The position numbers and the translations under genes were made by a program. Shown here piece by piece: positions 31,783 to 40,666 of a DNA stretch of 49,554 nucleotides; positions within the stretch are counted from its first letter, which is position 1; each line of letters opens with the position of its first letter. The notes beneath the pieces are model-generated. The model saw nothing but the letters and a program-made list of their open reading frames with translations. It was not told where the DNA came from and ran no database searches. The DNA comes from Candidatus Rokuibacteriota bacterium (GTDB lineage: Bacteria; Methylomirabilota; Methylomirabilia; Rokubacteriales; CSP1-6), in assembly GCA_003220265.1 (NCBI GenBank), contig QHRW01000124.1, positions 1 to 49,554 of the forward strand, read 5' to 3'.

Positions 31783-32371
31783 GGGCGCCGCCGGCCAGGC
31801 GCGCCTGCAGGCGCCCCCTCACGGCCGGCCACTCCTCCGCGAGGATCGAGAAGTACACCGTGTCGCGCTGGTAGCCGCGCACGTTCATGTGCTTGCGCAG
31901 CACGCCCTCGCGCACGGCGCCCAGCCGCGCGATGGCCTCTTGCGAGCGCACGTTGCGGCCGTCGGTCTTCAGCGCCACCCGCACGCAGCCGAGCTTCTCG
32001 AAGCAGTAGGACAGGAAGAGCAGCTTGGATTCCGTGTTGGCGGGCGTGCGCCAGTAATCCCGGGCCAGGAACGTGGAGCCGATCTCCACCTGGCGGTCGG
32101 CCGGCCTCAGGTCGAGCAGGCGCGTGGAGCCGATGGCGTGGCCGGTAGCATTCCAGATCTGGGCCAGGACGATGGACTGCCCGCGCGCCATGAGCTCGCG
32201 GGCCTCGCGGATCAGCGCCACGGTCTCCTCGACCTTGACCGGCGGCGGCCACGCCAGGTAGCGGCAGACTTCCTCGTCCTGCATCGCGGCGAAGAGGTCC
32301 GGCGCGTGGCGCTCGTCGATCGGCTCCAGCGTGACGAACTTGCCCGTCAGCGTCGGCGGCGTGAGGTCCAT
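31766..32371 (-). CDS. RimJ/RimL-type GNAT acetyltransferase
   Basis: A 201-residue GNAT. GKFVTLEPIDERHAPDLFAAM at the start, EIGSTFLARDYWRTPANTES in the core and the closing NVRGYQRDTVYFSILAEEW are typical of RimJ/RimL-like enzymes, which acetylate protein N-termini or small amines. The ATG at 32371 overlaps the stop of the CoA-transferase gene as ATGA, so it is translated as part of that operon. Confidence 0.9.
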   Translation of the reverse strand: MDLTPPTLTGKFVTLEPIDERHAPDLFAAMQDEEVCRYLAWPPPVKVEETVALIREARELMARGQSIVLAQIWNATGHAIGSTRLLDLRPADRQVEIGSTFLARDYWRTPANTESKLLFLSYCFEKLGCVRVALKTDGRNVRSQEAIARLGAVREGVLRKHMNVRGYQRDTVYFSILAEEWPAVRGRLQARLAGGALTSGR

Positions 32372-33567
32372 CACACGACGCCCGTCTTGCGCAGCCGCGC
32401 CACGCCGGACTTGCCCACGCCGAGGACCGTGCGCAGCACGCGCGCGGTGTGCTCGCCGAGCAGCGGCGGCGCCGCCGAGGCCTTGCCCGGCGTGGCGTGC
32501 AGGCGGATCGGCACGCCGAGCACGCGCAGCGGGCCCGCCTTGGGATGGGGCAGCGACACGATCATCCCGCGGGCCTTCAGGTGCTCGCTCTCGCAGACCT
32601 CCGCCACGGTGCGGATGCGCCCGGCCGGCACGCCCACGGCCTCGAAGCGCTTCAGCCACTCGTCGGCGGAGCGGCCGCCCAGCACGTCGTTGAGGAGCGG
32701 CACCAGCGTGTCGCGATGCTGCACGCGGTCGGCCTCGCGCGCGAAGCGCGGGTCCTTCACGAGGTCGGGGCGCTCCATCGCCGCGCAGCAGCGCTCCCAC
32801 AGCGAGTTGTTGGCGACGCCCAGCGTGAGATAGGCGTCGGAGGCCTTGAAGACCTCGTAGGGCACGATCGAGGGATGCTTGTTGCCGCGGCGGCTCGGCT
32901 TGGCGCCGGTGCCGAAGTAGATGCCGGCCTGGTAGGTCAGCAGCGCGGCCATCGCGTCGAGCATCGAGATCTCGACCTTCTGGCCCTTCTTCGTGCGCGT
33001 GCGTGCGAGCAGCGCCAGCGTGATGCCGTGGGCGGCCGACATGCCGGCCACCAGGTCGGCGATCGACGTCCCCACCTTCACCGGCGGGCCGTCCTCGAAC
33101 CCCGTGATGTCCATCAGGCCGGACTCCGCCTGGACGATCAGGTCGTAGCCGGCCCGCGCGGCCTCGGGGCCCGACTCGCCGAAGCCCGAGATCGCGCAGT
33201 AGACGAGCCTGGGATTGACCTTCCTCAAGGCCGCGTAGCCGAGCCCGAGGCGCTCCATGGTGCCGGTGCGGAAGTTCTCCAGCACGACGTCGCTCTTCTT
33301 CACGAGCCGTTTCAGCAGCTCGCGGCCCTGCGGCGCCTTGAGGTTGAGCGTCACGCTCTGCTTGTTGCGGTTGACGGCCAGGAAGTAGGTGGCCTCGCCC
33401 CCCACGAACGGCGGCCACGAGCGGGTGTCGTCCCCCTTGCCCGGCTCCTCGATCTTGATCACCTCGGCGCCCATGTCGCCCAGGATCATCGAGCAGAAGG
33501 GGCCGGCCAGCACCCGCGTGAGGTCCAGCACGCGCATCTTCGACAGCGGTCGATCAGCTCGCGGCAC
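32371..33567 (-). CDS. CaiB/BaiF family (class III) CoA-transferase
   Basis: A 398-residue protein. The N-terminal VLDLTRVLAGPFCSMILGDMGAEVIKIE and NRNKQSVTLNLK motifs are diagnostic, and the catalytic Asp142 is in RAGYDLIVQAESG. These enzymes move CoA between a donor such as succinyl-CoA and an organic acid through aspartyl thioester intermediates. GTG start at 33567 overlaps the DUF35 gene end; ATG at residue 11 is an alternative. The neighbours (thiolase-like and DUF35) suggest a small acyl-CoA catabolic operon, substrate unknown. Confidence 0.95.
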   Translation of the reverse strand: MPRADRPLSKMRVLDLTRVLAGPFCSMILGDMGAEVIKIEEPGKGDDTRSWPPFVGGEATYFLAVNRNKQSVTLNLKAPQGRELLKRLVKKSDVVLENFRTGTMERLGLGYAALRKVNPRLVYCAISGFGESGPEAARAGYDLIVQAESGLMDITGFEDGPPVKVGTSIADLVAGMSAAHGITLALLARTRTKKGQKVEISMLDAMAALLTYQAGIYFGTGAKPSRRGNKHPSIVPYEVFKASDAYLTLGVANNSLWERCCAAMERPDLVKDPRFAREADRVQHRDTLVPLLNDVLGGRSADEWLKRFEAVGVPAGRIRTVAEVCESEHLKARGMIVSLPHPKAGPLRVLGVPIRLHATPGKASAAPPLLGEHTARVLRTVLGVGKSGVARLRKTGVV

Positions 33568-33982
33568 GGTGTTTCCCCTTCCACATCCGCTTGGCCAGGC
33601 TGCGGGCGATCGCGTTGACGCGGTCGCCGGCGCGCCCGGCCCGGCGCCAGAACAGGCGCGCGCGGTCCAGGGTCCCCAGGTTCGAGAAGTAGTAGATGTT
33701 GTCGATGGCCTCGATGGCGACGGCGGCGCCGACCTTGAGGCCCTTGACGTCGGAGCCGTGGCAGACGAAGCGCGCGCCGCCGTCGAGCTCGACGATCGCC
33801 AGGTGGAGCGGCGACTTGAAGCCGGCCGGCGGCGTGTGCAGCGTGGTGAACGACACGATCTCGCCGATGCCCGGCAGGCTGTCCGGCGTCATCAGCACGG
33901 GGTGATGCGGGCAGTACGACGCCGGCGGCGCCACCACCATGTGGCAGCGGGGACAGCGAGAGGCCGCGATGGTCTCTAGCAT
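33554..33982 (-). CDS. DUF35 OB-fold/zinc-ribbon acyl-CoA-associated protein
   Basis: A 142-residue protein with an N-terminal rubredoxin-like ribbon (CPRC...CPHH, residues 10-28, one ligand His) and a C-terminal OB-fold (GEIVSFTTLHTPPAGF, GLKVGAAVAIEAI). DUF35 proteins form complexes with thiolase-like enzymes, as in archaeal HMG-CoA synthesis and in actinobacterial steroid side-chain aldolases. It lies directly after the thiolase-like gene. The ATG is preceded by junction element copy 3 and no ribosome site. An extra basic C-terminal tail ends the protein. Confidence 0.88.
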   Translation of the reverse strand: MLETIAASRCPRCHMVVAPPASYCPHHPVLMTPDSLPGIGEIVSFTTLHTPPAGFKSPLHLAIVELDGGARFVCHGSDVKGLKVGAAVAIEAIDNIYYFSNLGTLDRARLFWRRAGRAGDRVNAIARSLAKRMWKGKHRAAS

Positions 33983-34035
33983 TGGTAGCGGGTGCCGCGA
34001 GCACGGCTCGCGCCGTGGGTGGCCTGTTCTAGAAG
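33983..34035 (-). promoter_or_regulatory. Junction element, copy 3 (directly upstream of the DUF35 start)
   Basis: Read toward the gene: TTCTAGAA (34027-34034), CAGGCCACCCACG (34014-34026), 15 bases containing the hairpin CGAG-CCGTG-CTCG, GCGGCACCCGCT (33987-33998), ACCA and the ATG. Blocks and spacing equal those of the copy before fabD (6730-6786). The total gap between the thiolase-like stop and this start is 103 bases, as against 102 at fabH/fabD. Confidence 0.6.
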
Positions 34036-34085
34036 CGGCGTGGCTCCGCTCAACTTCCGAGATCGTCTGGTCGCCTCTCGTCTGG

Positions 34086-35216
34086 TCAACCGCGGGCCTC
34101 CAGGAGGGTGACCCAGTTGTTGGTGGCGAGGCCGCCGATCGAGTGGGCGAGGGCGCGGCGGGCGCCGGCCACCTGGCGGCCGTGGGCGCGGCCGGTGAGC
34201 TGCCAGACGCACTCCACGATCTGGGCGAGACCCGTCGCCGCCAGCGGATGGCCGCGCGCCTTCAGGCCCCCCGAGGGATTGATGGGCAGTCGGCCGTCGA
34301 GGGCCGTCTCGCCGTCGAGCGTGGCGCGCCCCGCCTTGCCGGGCGGCACGAGGCCGAGGTCTTCCAGCGAGATGAGCTCGAAGGGCGTGAACGCATCGTG
34401 GACTTCGGCGACGTCGATCCGCTCGGGGCCGAAGCGTGCCATGCCGTAGGCCTCGCGCGCGGCCATGCGGGTGGCGCCGAACGACGTCAGCTCGCGGCGG
34501 TGGCGCATGGCCAGCGTGTCGGTGCCGTGGCCGATGCCGGCCACGCGCACGCGAGCCGGCTCCGCGCTGACCACGACGGCAGCGGCGCCGTCGGAGATCG
34601 GGCAGCAGTGCAACAGGCGGAGCGGATCGGCCACCATCCGGCTCTCCAGTACTTGCTCCACCGTCACCGCGTCCTGGAAGTGCGCGAGCGGATTGCGCGC
34701 CGCGTTGGCGTGGTTCTTCACCGCGACCTGGGCGATCTCGCGCGCGTTGGCGGCGCCCCGGGTCATGAGCGCCCGCGTGACGAGGCCGGCCAGCGCGGGC
34801 ATGGTGGCGCCGTAAGCACGCTCGTAGGGATCGATCGAGCGCCCGATGAGCTCGGAGACCCTGGGCGTCGTCAGGTGGGTCATCTTCTCGCCGCCCACGA
34901 CGAGCACCGTGTGGCGCAGGCCGGCCGCCACCTGCGCGAAGCCCGCGTAGAAGGCGGCGGCGCCCGACGAGGTGGCCGTCTCCACGCGCAGCGTCGGCAC
35001 GTCGGCGAAGCCCATCTGCGTGGCGACGTTCGAGGCGAAGTTACCATCGCCGATGAACTCCTCGGGGTTCATGGTGGCGACGACGATCGCGTCGGGCACC
35101 TCGAGACCCGCCTCGGCGAGGGCCGCATGGGCAGCATCGGCCATCAGGTCGGGCAGCGGCTCGCTGCGCCGACCGACACGCGTCATGCCCACGCCCGCGA
35201 CGAACACGTCCGGCAT
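34086..35216 (-). CDS. Thiolase-superfamily protein without the nucleophilic cysteine (SCP-x/Ltp-like)
   Basis: A 376-residue thiolase fold. MPDVFVAGVGMTRVGRR, LVVGGEKMTHL, PISDGAAAVVV, EVHDAFTPFELISLEDLGL and NPSGGLKARGHPLAATG are all in family order. The usual acyl-accepting Cys (CASG) is replaced: the sequence is VETATSSGAAA, with Thr82 at the Cys position. A conventional thiolytic mechanism is therefore unlikely. Relatives that pair with DUF35 and lack this Cys include Ltp2-type retro-aldolases acting on steroid side-chain CoA esters. The pairing here with a DUF35 gene suggests an aldolase or C-C lyase on acyl-CoA; a degenerate thiolase is the alternative. Confidence 0.85.
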   Translation of the reverse strand: MPDVFVAGVGMTRVGRRSEPLPDLMADAAHAALAEAGLEVPDAIVVATMNPEEFIGDGNFASNVATQMGFADVPTLRVETATSSGAAAFYAGFAQVAAGLRHTVLVVGGEKMTHLTTPRVSELIGRSIDPYERAYGATMPALAGLVTRALMTRGAANAREIAQVAVKNHANAARNPLAHFQDAVTVEQVLESRMVADPLRLLHCCPISDGAAAVVVSAEPARVRVAGIGHGTDTLAMRHRRELTSFGATRMAAREAYGMARFGPERIDVAEVHDAFTPFELISLEDLGLVPPGKAGRATLDGETALDGRLPINPSGGLKARGHPLAATGLAQIVECVWQLTGRAHGRQVAGARRALAHSIGGLATNNWVTLLEARG

Positions 35217-35297
35217 GCCCCGTATTATTCAACGAAACCCGGCCGGCGACCGCGCCACTTTCGCAGGCGTCGTCCAGCCCGGGCGGGCCGGGGCGTG

Positions 35298-35543
35298 TCA
35301 GCCGGCGAGGCTGCGCCGGCGCATGGGCGGCGGCGGCGCCGCCACGCCGAGCTCGCGGATGAGCCGCAGCAGATACGTCCGCTGCAGCCCCAGCGCGCGG
35401 GCCGTGTGCGTGCGATTGCCGCGCATCTGCAGCAGCGTCGCCTCGATGAGCCGGCGCTTGAAGTCGCAGACGGCGGTGTGATAACCGGCCGAGCGGCCGG
35501 CGAGCGCGACGGGACCGTGGATGGATTCGGGGAAGGCGTTCAT
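35298..35543 (-). CDS. Fis-type helix-turn-helix protein
   Basis: An 81-residue protein. The C-terminal half, DFKRRLIEATLLQMRGNRTH then ARALGLQRTYLLRLIRELG, is a Fis/NtrC-type DNA-binding helix-turn-helix. There is no receiver or AAA+ domain. The ATG at 35543 is preferred because an alternative TTG at 35651 lies inside the ferredoxin terminator. A short CDAC motif in that longer version is then not translated. It probably regulates the adjacent thiolase/DUF35/CoA-transferase genes. Confidence 0.7.
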   Translation of the reverse strand: MNAFPESIHGPVALAGRSAGYHTAVCDFKRRLIEATLLQMRGNRTHTARALGLQRTYLLRLIRELGVAAPPPPMRRRSLAG

Positions 35544-35649
35544 GGCCGCGCAGGCATCGCAACGGATGTGCCACGGCGGCGCGCGCGATTTGTCGGCCAC
35601 TCCGTCGCGCGTCGTCGCGCCGGTGCCCTGCACGCGGGGCGACGTGCCC

Positions 35650-35677
35650 AAAACGAAGGGCCCCGCGAGAGGGCCCT
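35650..35677 (-). terminator. Rho-independent terminator of the ferredoxin gene
   Basis: On the minus strand AGGGCCC-TCTCGCG-GGGCCCT (35657-35677) is followed by TCGTTTT. A seven-base perfect GC stem plus a T-rich tail 27 bases after the ferredoxin stop is a classical intrinsic terminator, rare in this GC-rich window. Confidence 0.8.
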
Positions 35678-35703
35678 GACTGGAGCGCGACGTCGGAGGA
35701 CGG

Positions 35704-35970
35704 CTACGATTTCGTCGCGGGCTTGACCCCCGGATGGTCCGTGAAGAACTTCTTGTTCAGCTCGATGAAGCTCTTCCACTGATCCGGCGTCTCGTCCTCG
35801 GCGAAGATTGCCTTCACCGGACACACCGGCTCACACGCCCCGCAGTCGATGCACTCGTCAGGATGGATGAAGAGCTGCGTGTCGCCCTCGTAAATGCAAT
35901 CGACGGGGCACACCTCCACGCAGGCCTTGTCCTTGACGTTGATGCAGGGTTCAACGATCACATAAGGCAT
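35704..35970 (-). CDS. 7Fe ferredoxin ([3Fe-4S][4Fe-4S])
   Basis: An 88-residue ferredoxin. The N-terminal half has PCINVKDKACVEVCPVDCIY and the second half CIDCGACEPVCPV. The spacing, with seven residues between the first two Cys of the first set, is that of seven-iron ferredoxins such as those of Thermus and Azotobacter FdI. It is a low-potential electron carrier. The ATG at 35970 has a GGGAGG site eight bases upstream. A promoter upstream and a terminator downstream make it a single-gene unit. Confidence 0.96.
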   Translation of the reverse strand: MPYVIVEPCINVKDKACVEVCPVDCIYEGDTQLFIHPDECIDCGACEPVCPVKAIFAEDETPDQWKSFIELNKKFFTDHPGVKPATKS

Positions 35971-36029
35971 CTGGGGCCTCCCGATATCGTGCGCGCACCG
36001 GCGCGCGTGTTTGCTTGTGGGACCTGCCA

Positions 36030-36058
36030 TATGTAGCGCGGCGGGCTGGAAGTGTCAA
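36030..36058 (-). promoter_or_regulatory. Promoter of the ferredoxin gene
   Basis: Minus strand: perfect TTGACA (36053-36058), 17 bases, TACATA (36030-36035, followed by TG). The -35 is consensus and the -10 weaker. Transcription would start near 36023, about 53 bases before the ferredoxin ATG. Confidence 0.6.
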
Positions 36059-36071
36059 GCATCTGGCGCGG

Positions 36072-36965
36072 TTACTGCGTCCGCAGCCGCGGATCGAGCG
36101 CGTCGCGGAGCGAGTCGCCGAACAGGTTGAAGGCGAAGACCGAGAGACTGATGGCCAGGCCCGGAAAGATGGCCATCCACGGCGCCGTCTCCGCGAACTC
36201 CACGGCGGCGCCCCGCAGCATCAGACCCCACGCCGGGATCGGCTCCTGCACGCCGAGGCCGAGGAACGACAGCGAGGATTCGAGCAGCACGGCCTGGCCG
36301 AGGAACGCGGTGAGCATGATCAGGTACGGCGCCATCACGTTGGGCAGCATGTGCCGCATGATGATGCGCCCGTGACGGAAGCCGGCCGCGCGGGCGGCAT
36401 CGACGTAGGGCATCTCGCGGATGGCCAGCGCCGAGGAGCGGATGACCAGCGCGGCGCGCGGGATCATGGGAATCATGATCGCCAGAATCAGGTTGGGGAT
36501 GCTGTTGCCGAGGATCGCCACCAGGGCCAGGGCCAGGATGATCAGTGGAAAGGACAGGAAAATGTCCATCAGCCGCTGCAGGTAGAGATCGACGCGGCCG
36601 CCGAAGTAGGCGCTGGCCACGCCGAGGACGGCGCCCAGGGTGGCGCCCAGCACCGAGGCGCCGAAGCCCACCAGCAGCGCCGTGCGCGAGCCGTAAATCA
36701 ACCGGGACAGCACGTCGCGGCCGAAGGCGTCGGTGCCGAGCCAGTGCGCGCGCGACGGCGCCGCCAGCATGCCGGCGAAGTCGTTGACGACCGGATCGTA
36801 GGGCGAGATGAGCGGCGCCAGCACCGCCACCACGAACATCACCACGATGACGGCGGCGCCGATGGCGCCCAGCGGCCGCCCGAGGCAGAAGCGGCGGGCG
36901 GCCGTGAACCAGCTGTCCTGCGCCGGCAGCGCCGCGACCTGGTCGATGGGCGGGCTGATGGCCAT
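36072..36965 (-). CDS. Dipeptide/oligopeptide/nickel ABC transporter permease (DppC/OppC type)
   Basis: A 297-residue permease with six helices. The N-terminal LAPLISPYDPVVND and LGTDAFGRDVLSRLIYGSRTA motifs are diagnostic of the C permease, and the EAA loop reads YVDAARAAGFRHGRIIMRHMLPN. It pairs with the B permease encoded two bases upstream to form the membrane pore. The ATG at 36965 follows the family pattern of a cytoplasmic N-terminus before the first helix. Confidence 0.96.
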   Translation of the reverse strand: MAISPPIDQVAALPAQDSWFTAARRFCLGRPLGAIGAAVIVVMFVVAVLAPLISPYDPVVNDFAGMLAAPSRAHWLGTDAFGRDVLSRLIYGSRTALLVGFGASVLGATLGAVLGVASAYFGGRVDLYLQRLMDIFLSFPLIILALALVAILGNSIPNLILAIMIPMIPRAALVIRSSALAIREMPYVDAARAAGFRHGRIIMRHMLPNVMAPYLIMLTAFLGQAVLLESSLSFLGLGVQEPIPAWGLMLRGAAVEFAETAPWMAIFPGLAISLSVFAFNLFGDSLRDALDPRLRTQ

Positions 36966-36967
36966 GG

Positions 36968-37921
36968 TCAGCGATACCGGATGCGCGGGTCGATCCACGC
37001 GTAGGCGACGTCCATCAGGAAGTTGACGAAGATGAACATGCCGGCCACCAGCATCACCAGGGCCTGCAGCAGCGTGTAGTCGCGATGAGCGACGGCCTGC
37101 ACGAACAGCAGGCCGATGCCGTTGAGGTTGAACACCTGCTCCGTCACCACCAGGCCGCCGATGAGGAAGGCGAACTCGATGGCCACCACGGTCATCACCG
37201 GCAGCATCGCGTTCTTGAGCGCGTGGCGCGAGAGGATCAGCTTCTGCATGAGGCCCTTGGCGCGTGCCGTGCGGATGTAGTCCTCGCGCAAGACCTCCAG
37301 CATCGCCGAGCGCGTCATGCGCGTGGCCACCGCCGAGTAGCGATAGCCCACGGCCAGCGCCGGCCACACGAGCTGGAGCATGTTCTGCCAGGGATTCACC
37401 CAGAACGGCGTGTAGACCATGGGCGGCAGCCACTTGAACACGACGAGCAGGAACAGGATGAGCACGATGCCGAGCCAGAACGACGGCATGGCCAGCCCGG
37501 CGATCGAGAAGATGCGCACGGCGTAATCGACCCAGGTGTCCTGCTTGAGGGCCGCGAGGACGCCGAGGGGGATGGCCAGCATCACCGACAGGATGGTGGC
37601 CATGATCGCCACCTGCAGCGAGAGCGTGAAGCGCAGCTTGATCTCTTCCCAGATCGGCGCCCCCGTCCACATGGAGGTGCCGAAGTCGAGGCGTACCACG
37701 CCCCACAGCCACGTGACGAACTGCTTCCACACGGGCTGATCGAGGCCGATGCGGGCGCGCTCCTGGTCCAGGATCTCTTGCGAGACGGCGCCGCGGTCGC
37801 CGGAGTACCGCAGCTCCACTACGTCGCCGGGGATGACGCGGATGAGCAGGAACGTCACCAGCGCCACCCCCAGCAGGGTGGGCAACATCAGCAGGAAGCG
37901 CTTGACCAGGTACTTGGACAC
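36968..37921 (-). CDS. Dipeptide/oligopeptide/nickel ABC transporter permease (DppB/OppB type)
   Basis: A 317-residue permease: KRFLLMLPTLLGVALVTFLLIRVIPGD at the N-terminus (first helix) and EAA motif YIRTARAKGLMQKLILSRHALKN, as in DppB/OppB. GTG start at 37921, one base after the substrate-binding protein stop. Six helices are predicted. The downstream partner is the C permease. Confidence 0.96.
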   Translation of the reverse strand: MSKYLVKRFLLMLPTLLGVALVTFLLIRVIPGDVVELRYSGDRGAVSQEILDQERARIGLDQPVWKQFVTWLWGVVRLDFGTSMWTGAPIWEEIKLRFTLSLQVAIMATILSVMLAIPLGVLAALKQDTWVDYAVRIFSIAGLAMPSFWLGIVLILFLLVVFKWLPPMVYTPFWVNPWQNMLQLVWPALAVGYRYSAVATRMTRSAMLEVLREDYIRTARAKGLMQKLILSRHALKNAMLPVMTVVAIEFAFLIGGLVVTEQVFNLNGIGLLFVQAVAHRDYTLLQALVMLVAGMFIFVNFLMDVAYAWIDPRIRYR

Positions 37922-37922
37922 G

Positions 37923-39518
37923 CTATTCCGACAGCCACACCGTGTCGAGCTGGTTGTTCAGATAGTGGCTGGGCGTGATCGTCCAGCCCTTCACCTTGCT
38001 GAGGTGCGGCACGATCCGGTGCCACTGCAGCGTGTAGATGACGTGGGCCTCCTCGTCGAGCAGCCGCTTCTCGATCTGGCGCAGGATCTTCTTGCGCTCC
38101 TCGATGTCGGTGGCCCGGCCCTGCTGGTGCATCAGGTCGTCGATCACCGTGTCCTTGTGCCGGCCGTAGTTGGCGTCGGAGGTGCTGAGGAAGCGCGGCA
38201 GGTCGAGGTCGGGCTCGACGATGAAGCCGCACTGGAAGTCCATGGCGACCTCGAAGTCGCCCCGCTTGAGCATCGGGTGGTAGGCGCTGGCCTCGATCAT
38301 CTCCATCTTCACGTTGAGGCCGATCTGCCGCCACTGGTCGATGAGCCACACACCCAGCGGCTCGTAGGGATGCGGGATGCCCCGGTTCTTGAACGTGAAC
38401 GCGAAGCCGTCGGGGACTCCGGCCTCCTTCAGCAGGCGCTTGGCCTCCGCGCGGTTCTTGGCGATGTCGTGCCCGTAGCCGGCCAGCTTCTCGAGCTCCG
38501 CCGGCGGCGTGGCGAACGGCGTGCCGGGCACCTGGATGCCGGCCACGTCCTTCACCAGGGTGATCTTCGACAGCGCCTTGGAGCCTTCGTAGCGGTCGAG
38601 CGCGAGGCTGAGCGCCCGGCGCACGCGCTTGTCGTTGAACGGCTTCTTGTCGTGGTGCATGGAGACGAAGTTCAGGCAGTCCCACGGGCTCTCCTGCACC
38701 GTGATCTTGTTGCCCAGGGCCTGCACGAGCTGGTCGCGCTCGGGCGGGCTGAAGCTGCGGAACTGGATCATGGCCCGCTCGCCGCGCACCGCCGCCACCT
38801 GGGCCGCCGAGCTGCTGATGAAGATGGCCCGGTACCCGTCCAGGTAGGGCTTGCCCTTGTCCCAGTAGTCGGGGTTCTTCTTGCCGATCCAGTGCGAGCC
38901 CTTGACGTGCTCCACGAACTTGAAGGGCCCCGTCCCCATGATGTGCGTCTCGTAGTAGTGGGGGTCCTTGGCCAGAATGTCGGCCTTGTAGATGAAGTTC
39001 CACGGCGAGGCGAGGTTCACCAGCATCGAGCTTTCGGGGTACTTCAGCTTCACCACGAACGTCGTGGGATCGGGCGCCTCGATCGAGGCGATCGCCTCGT
39101 AGGCCTCCTTGCGCAGCGACTTCACGCCGGCCGGCGGCTTGAGGATCTTGTCGTAGGAGGCCTTGATGTCCTTCGACGTCATCTCGCTGCCGTCGTGGAA
39201 CTTCACGCCCTTGCGGATCTTGAACGTGTAGGTGAGCTGGTCCTTGGAGATGGTCCACGACTCGGCGAGATCGCCGACGGGCTTGGTGCCGGTCTTGTCC
39301 GTGGGGTCCACGCGCAGCAGCGTGTTGTAGTGCGGCGCGAGCGGGTGGATGAGGCCGAACGTCTCCTCCTGGTGCGCGTCGTAGGACGGCGGCTCGGAGG
39401 GGACGACGAAGACGAGCTCGCCACCCGAGCGCGGCTTGTCCTGGGCGGCCAGCGGCAAGACGCCGGCGGCGAGGGCGAGGGCGAGGATCAGGAGCGACAG
39501 GGCTGGGTGACGACGCAT
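37923..39518 (-). CDS. Periplasmic peptide/nickel-type substrate-binding protein (SBP family 5)
   Basis: A 531-residue exported binding protein. The signal peptide (LSLLILALALAAGVLPLAAQ) is followed by GGELVFVVPSEPPSYDAH and the family landmarks AESWTISKDQLTYTFKIRKGVKFHDG and RRALSLALDR. It captures peptides or similar solutes and delivers them to the two permeases encoded downstream. The ATG at 39518 has a GGAGGTGG site. The ligand cannot be inferred. Confidence 0.95.
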   Translation of the reverse strand: MRRHPALSLLILALALAAGVLPLAAQDKPRSGGELVFVVPSEPPSYDAHQEETFGLIHPLAPHYNTLLRVDPTDKTGTKPVGDLAESWTISKDQLTYTFKIRKGVKFHDGSEMTSKDIKASYDKILKPPAGVKSLRKEAYEAIASIEAPDPTTFVVKLKYPESSMLVNLASPWNFIYKADILAKDPHYYETHIMGTGPFKFVEHVKGSHWIGKKNPDYWDKGKPYLDGYRAIFISSSAAQVAAVRGERAMIQFRSFSPPERDQLVQALGNKITVQESPWDCLNFVSMHHDKKPFNDKRVRRALSLALDRYEGSKALSKITLVKDVAGIQVPGTPFATPPAELEKLAGYGHDIAKNRAEAKRLLKEAGVPDGFAFTFKNRGIPHPYEPLGVWLIDQWRQIGLNVKMEMIEASAYHPMLKRGDFEVAMDFQCGFIVEPDLDLPRFLSTSDANYGRHKDTVIDDLMHQQGRATDIEERKKILRQIEKRLLDEEAHVIYTLQWHRIVPHLSKVKGWTITPSHYLNNQLDTVWLSE

Positions 39519-39609
39519 GAACCACCTCCGGGTGGCTGTCGCGCCCCTGCGGGCGGCGAGGCCTGAACGTTTGCGGGTGAACACGCCGCGATCAGGAAAG
39601 GTTTCCGGA

Positions 39610-39639
39610 ACGTTACCCGCGGTCCGACCAGTGTGTCAA
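39610..39639 (-). promoter_or_regulatory. Promoter for the binding protein and permease genes
   Basis: Minus strand: perfect TTGACA (39634-39639), 18 bases, TAACGT (39610-39615). It sits in the 136-base gap between the ATPase genes and the binding-protein gene, so the binding protein and permeases may be expressed more strongly than the ATPases. Confidence 0.5.
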
Positions 39640-39654
39640 GCCGTAGGCCGAACC

Positions 39655-40666
39655 TTACGCCAGCAGGCAGGCCGCCCAGTGCCCCGGCGTCACCTCGCGC
39701 AGCGGCGGCACCTCGCCGCGGCAGCGGTCCACCGCGATCGGGCAGCGCGGGTGAAACACGCATCCCGACGGCGGGTTGAGCGGGCTCGGCACTTCCCCAC
39801 CAAGCACGTGGCGCGGGCGGCTGGCCTCGACCTGCGGATCGGGAATCGGCACGGCGGCCAGCAGCGCCTGCGTGTAGGGGTGCAGCGGGTTCTCGTAGAG
39901 CTCGCGGCGGTCCGTGAGCTCCACGATCTTGCCGAGGTACATGACCGCCACGCGGTCGGAGATGTGGCGGACCACGGCGAGGTCGTGCGCGATGAACAGG
40001 TACGTCAGGCCGAGCTCGGCCTGCAGGTCCTCGAGCAGGTTGATGATCTGCGCCTGGATCGAGACGTCGAGCGCGGAGACCGGCTCGTCGCACACGATCA
40101 GCGCCGGCTCCACGGCCAGCGCGCGCGCGATGCCGACCCGCTGGCGCTGCCCGCCCGAGAGCTGGTGCGGATAGCGATCGGCGTGCTGCGGCAAGAGCCC
40201 GACGCGATGGCAGAGCTCGCGCACGCGCTCGCGACGGCCGCGCGCGCTGGGGATGATGCCGTGCACGGCGAGCGGCTCGGCCAGGATCTGGCCGACCGTC
40301 ATCCGCGGATTCAGCGAGGAGTACGGATCCTGGAAGATCACCTGCATCCGCCGGCGCACCGGCCGCAGCTCGGCGGGCTCCAGGGTCGTCAGCTCGCGCC
40401 CCTCGAAGAGCACCTGACCCCGCGTCGGCCGCTCTAGCTGCAGGATGCAGCGGCCGGTCGTCGTCTTGCCGCAGCCCGACTCGCCGACGAGGCCCAGCGT
40501 CTCGCCGCGGCGGATCGAGAAGCTGACGTCGTCCACCGCGCGCACGAGGCCGGAGGGTCCCCCGAAGAGCCCGCCGCCCACCGTGAAGTGCTTGACGAGG
40601 TGGCGCACCTCCAGCAGCACGTCCGAGCCGGCCGCCGCGCGTGCCCCGCCCGCCGCCGTCGGCACC

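Noticed and set aside
35298..35651. 117-residue version of the Fis-type protein starting TTG at 35651
   Set aside because: The start lies in the ferredoxin terminator; the ATG at 35543 is more plausible.
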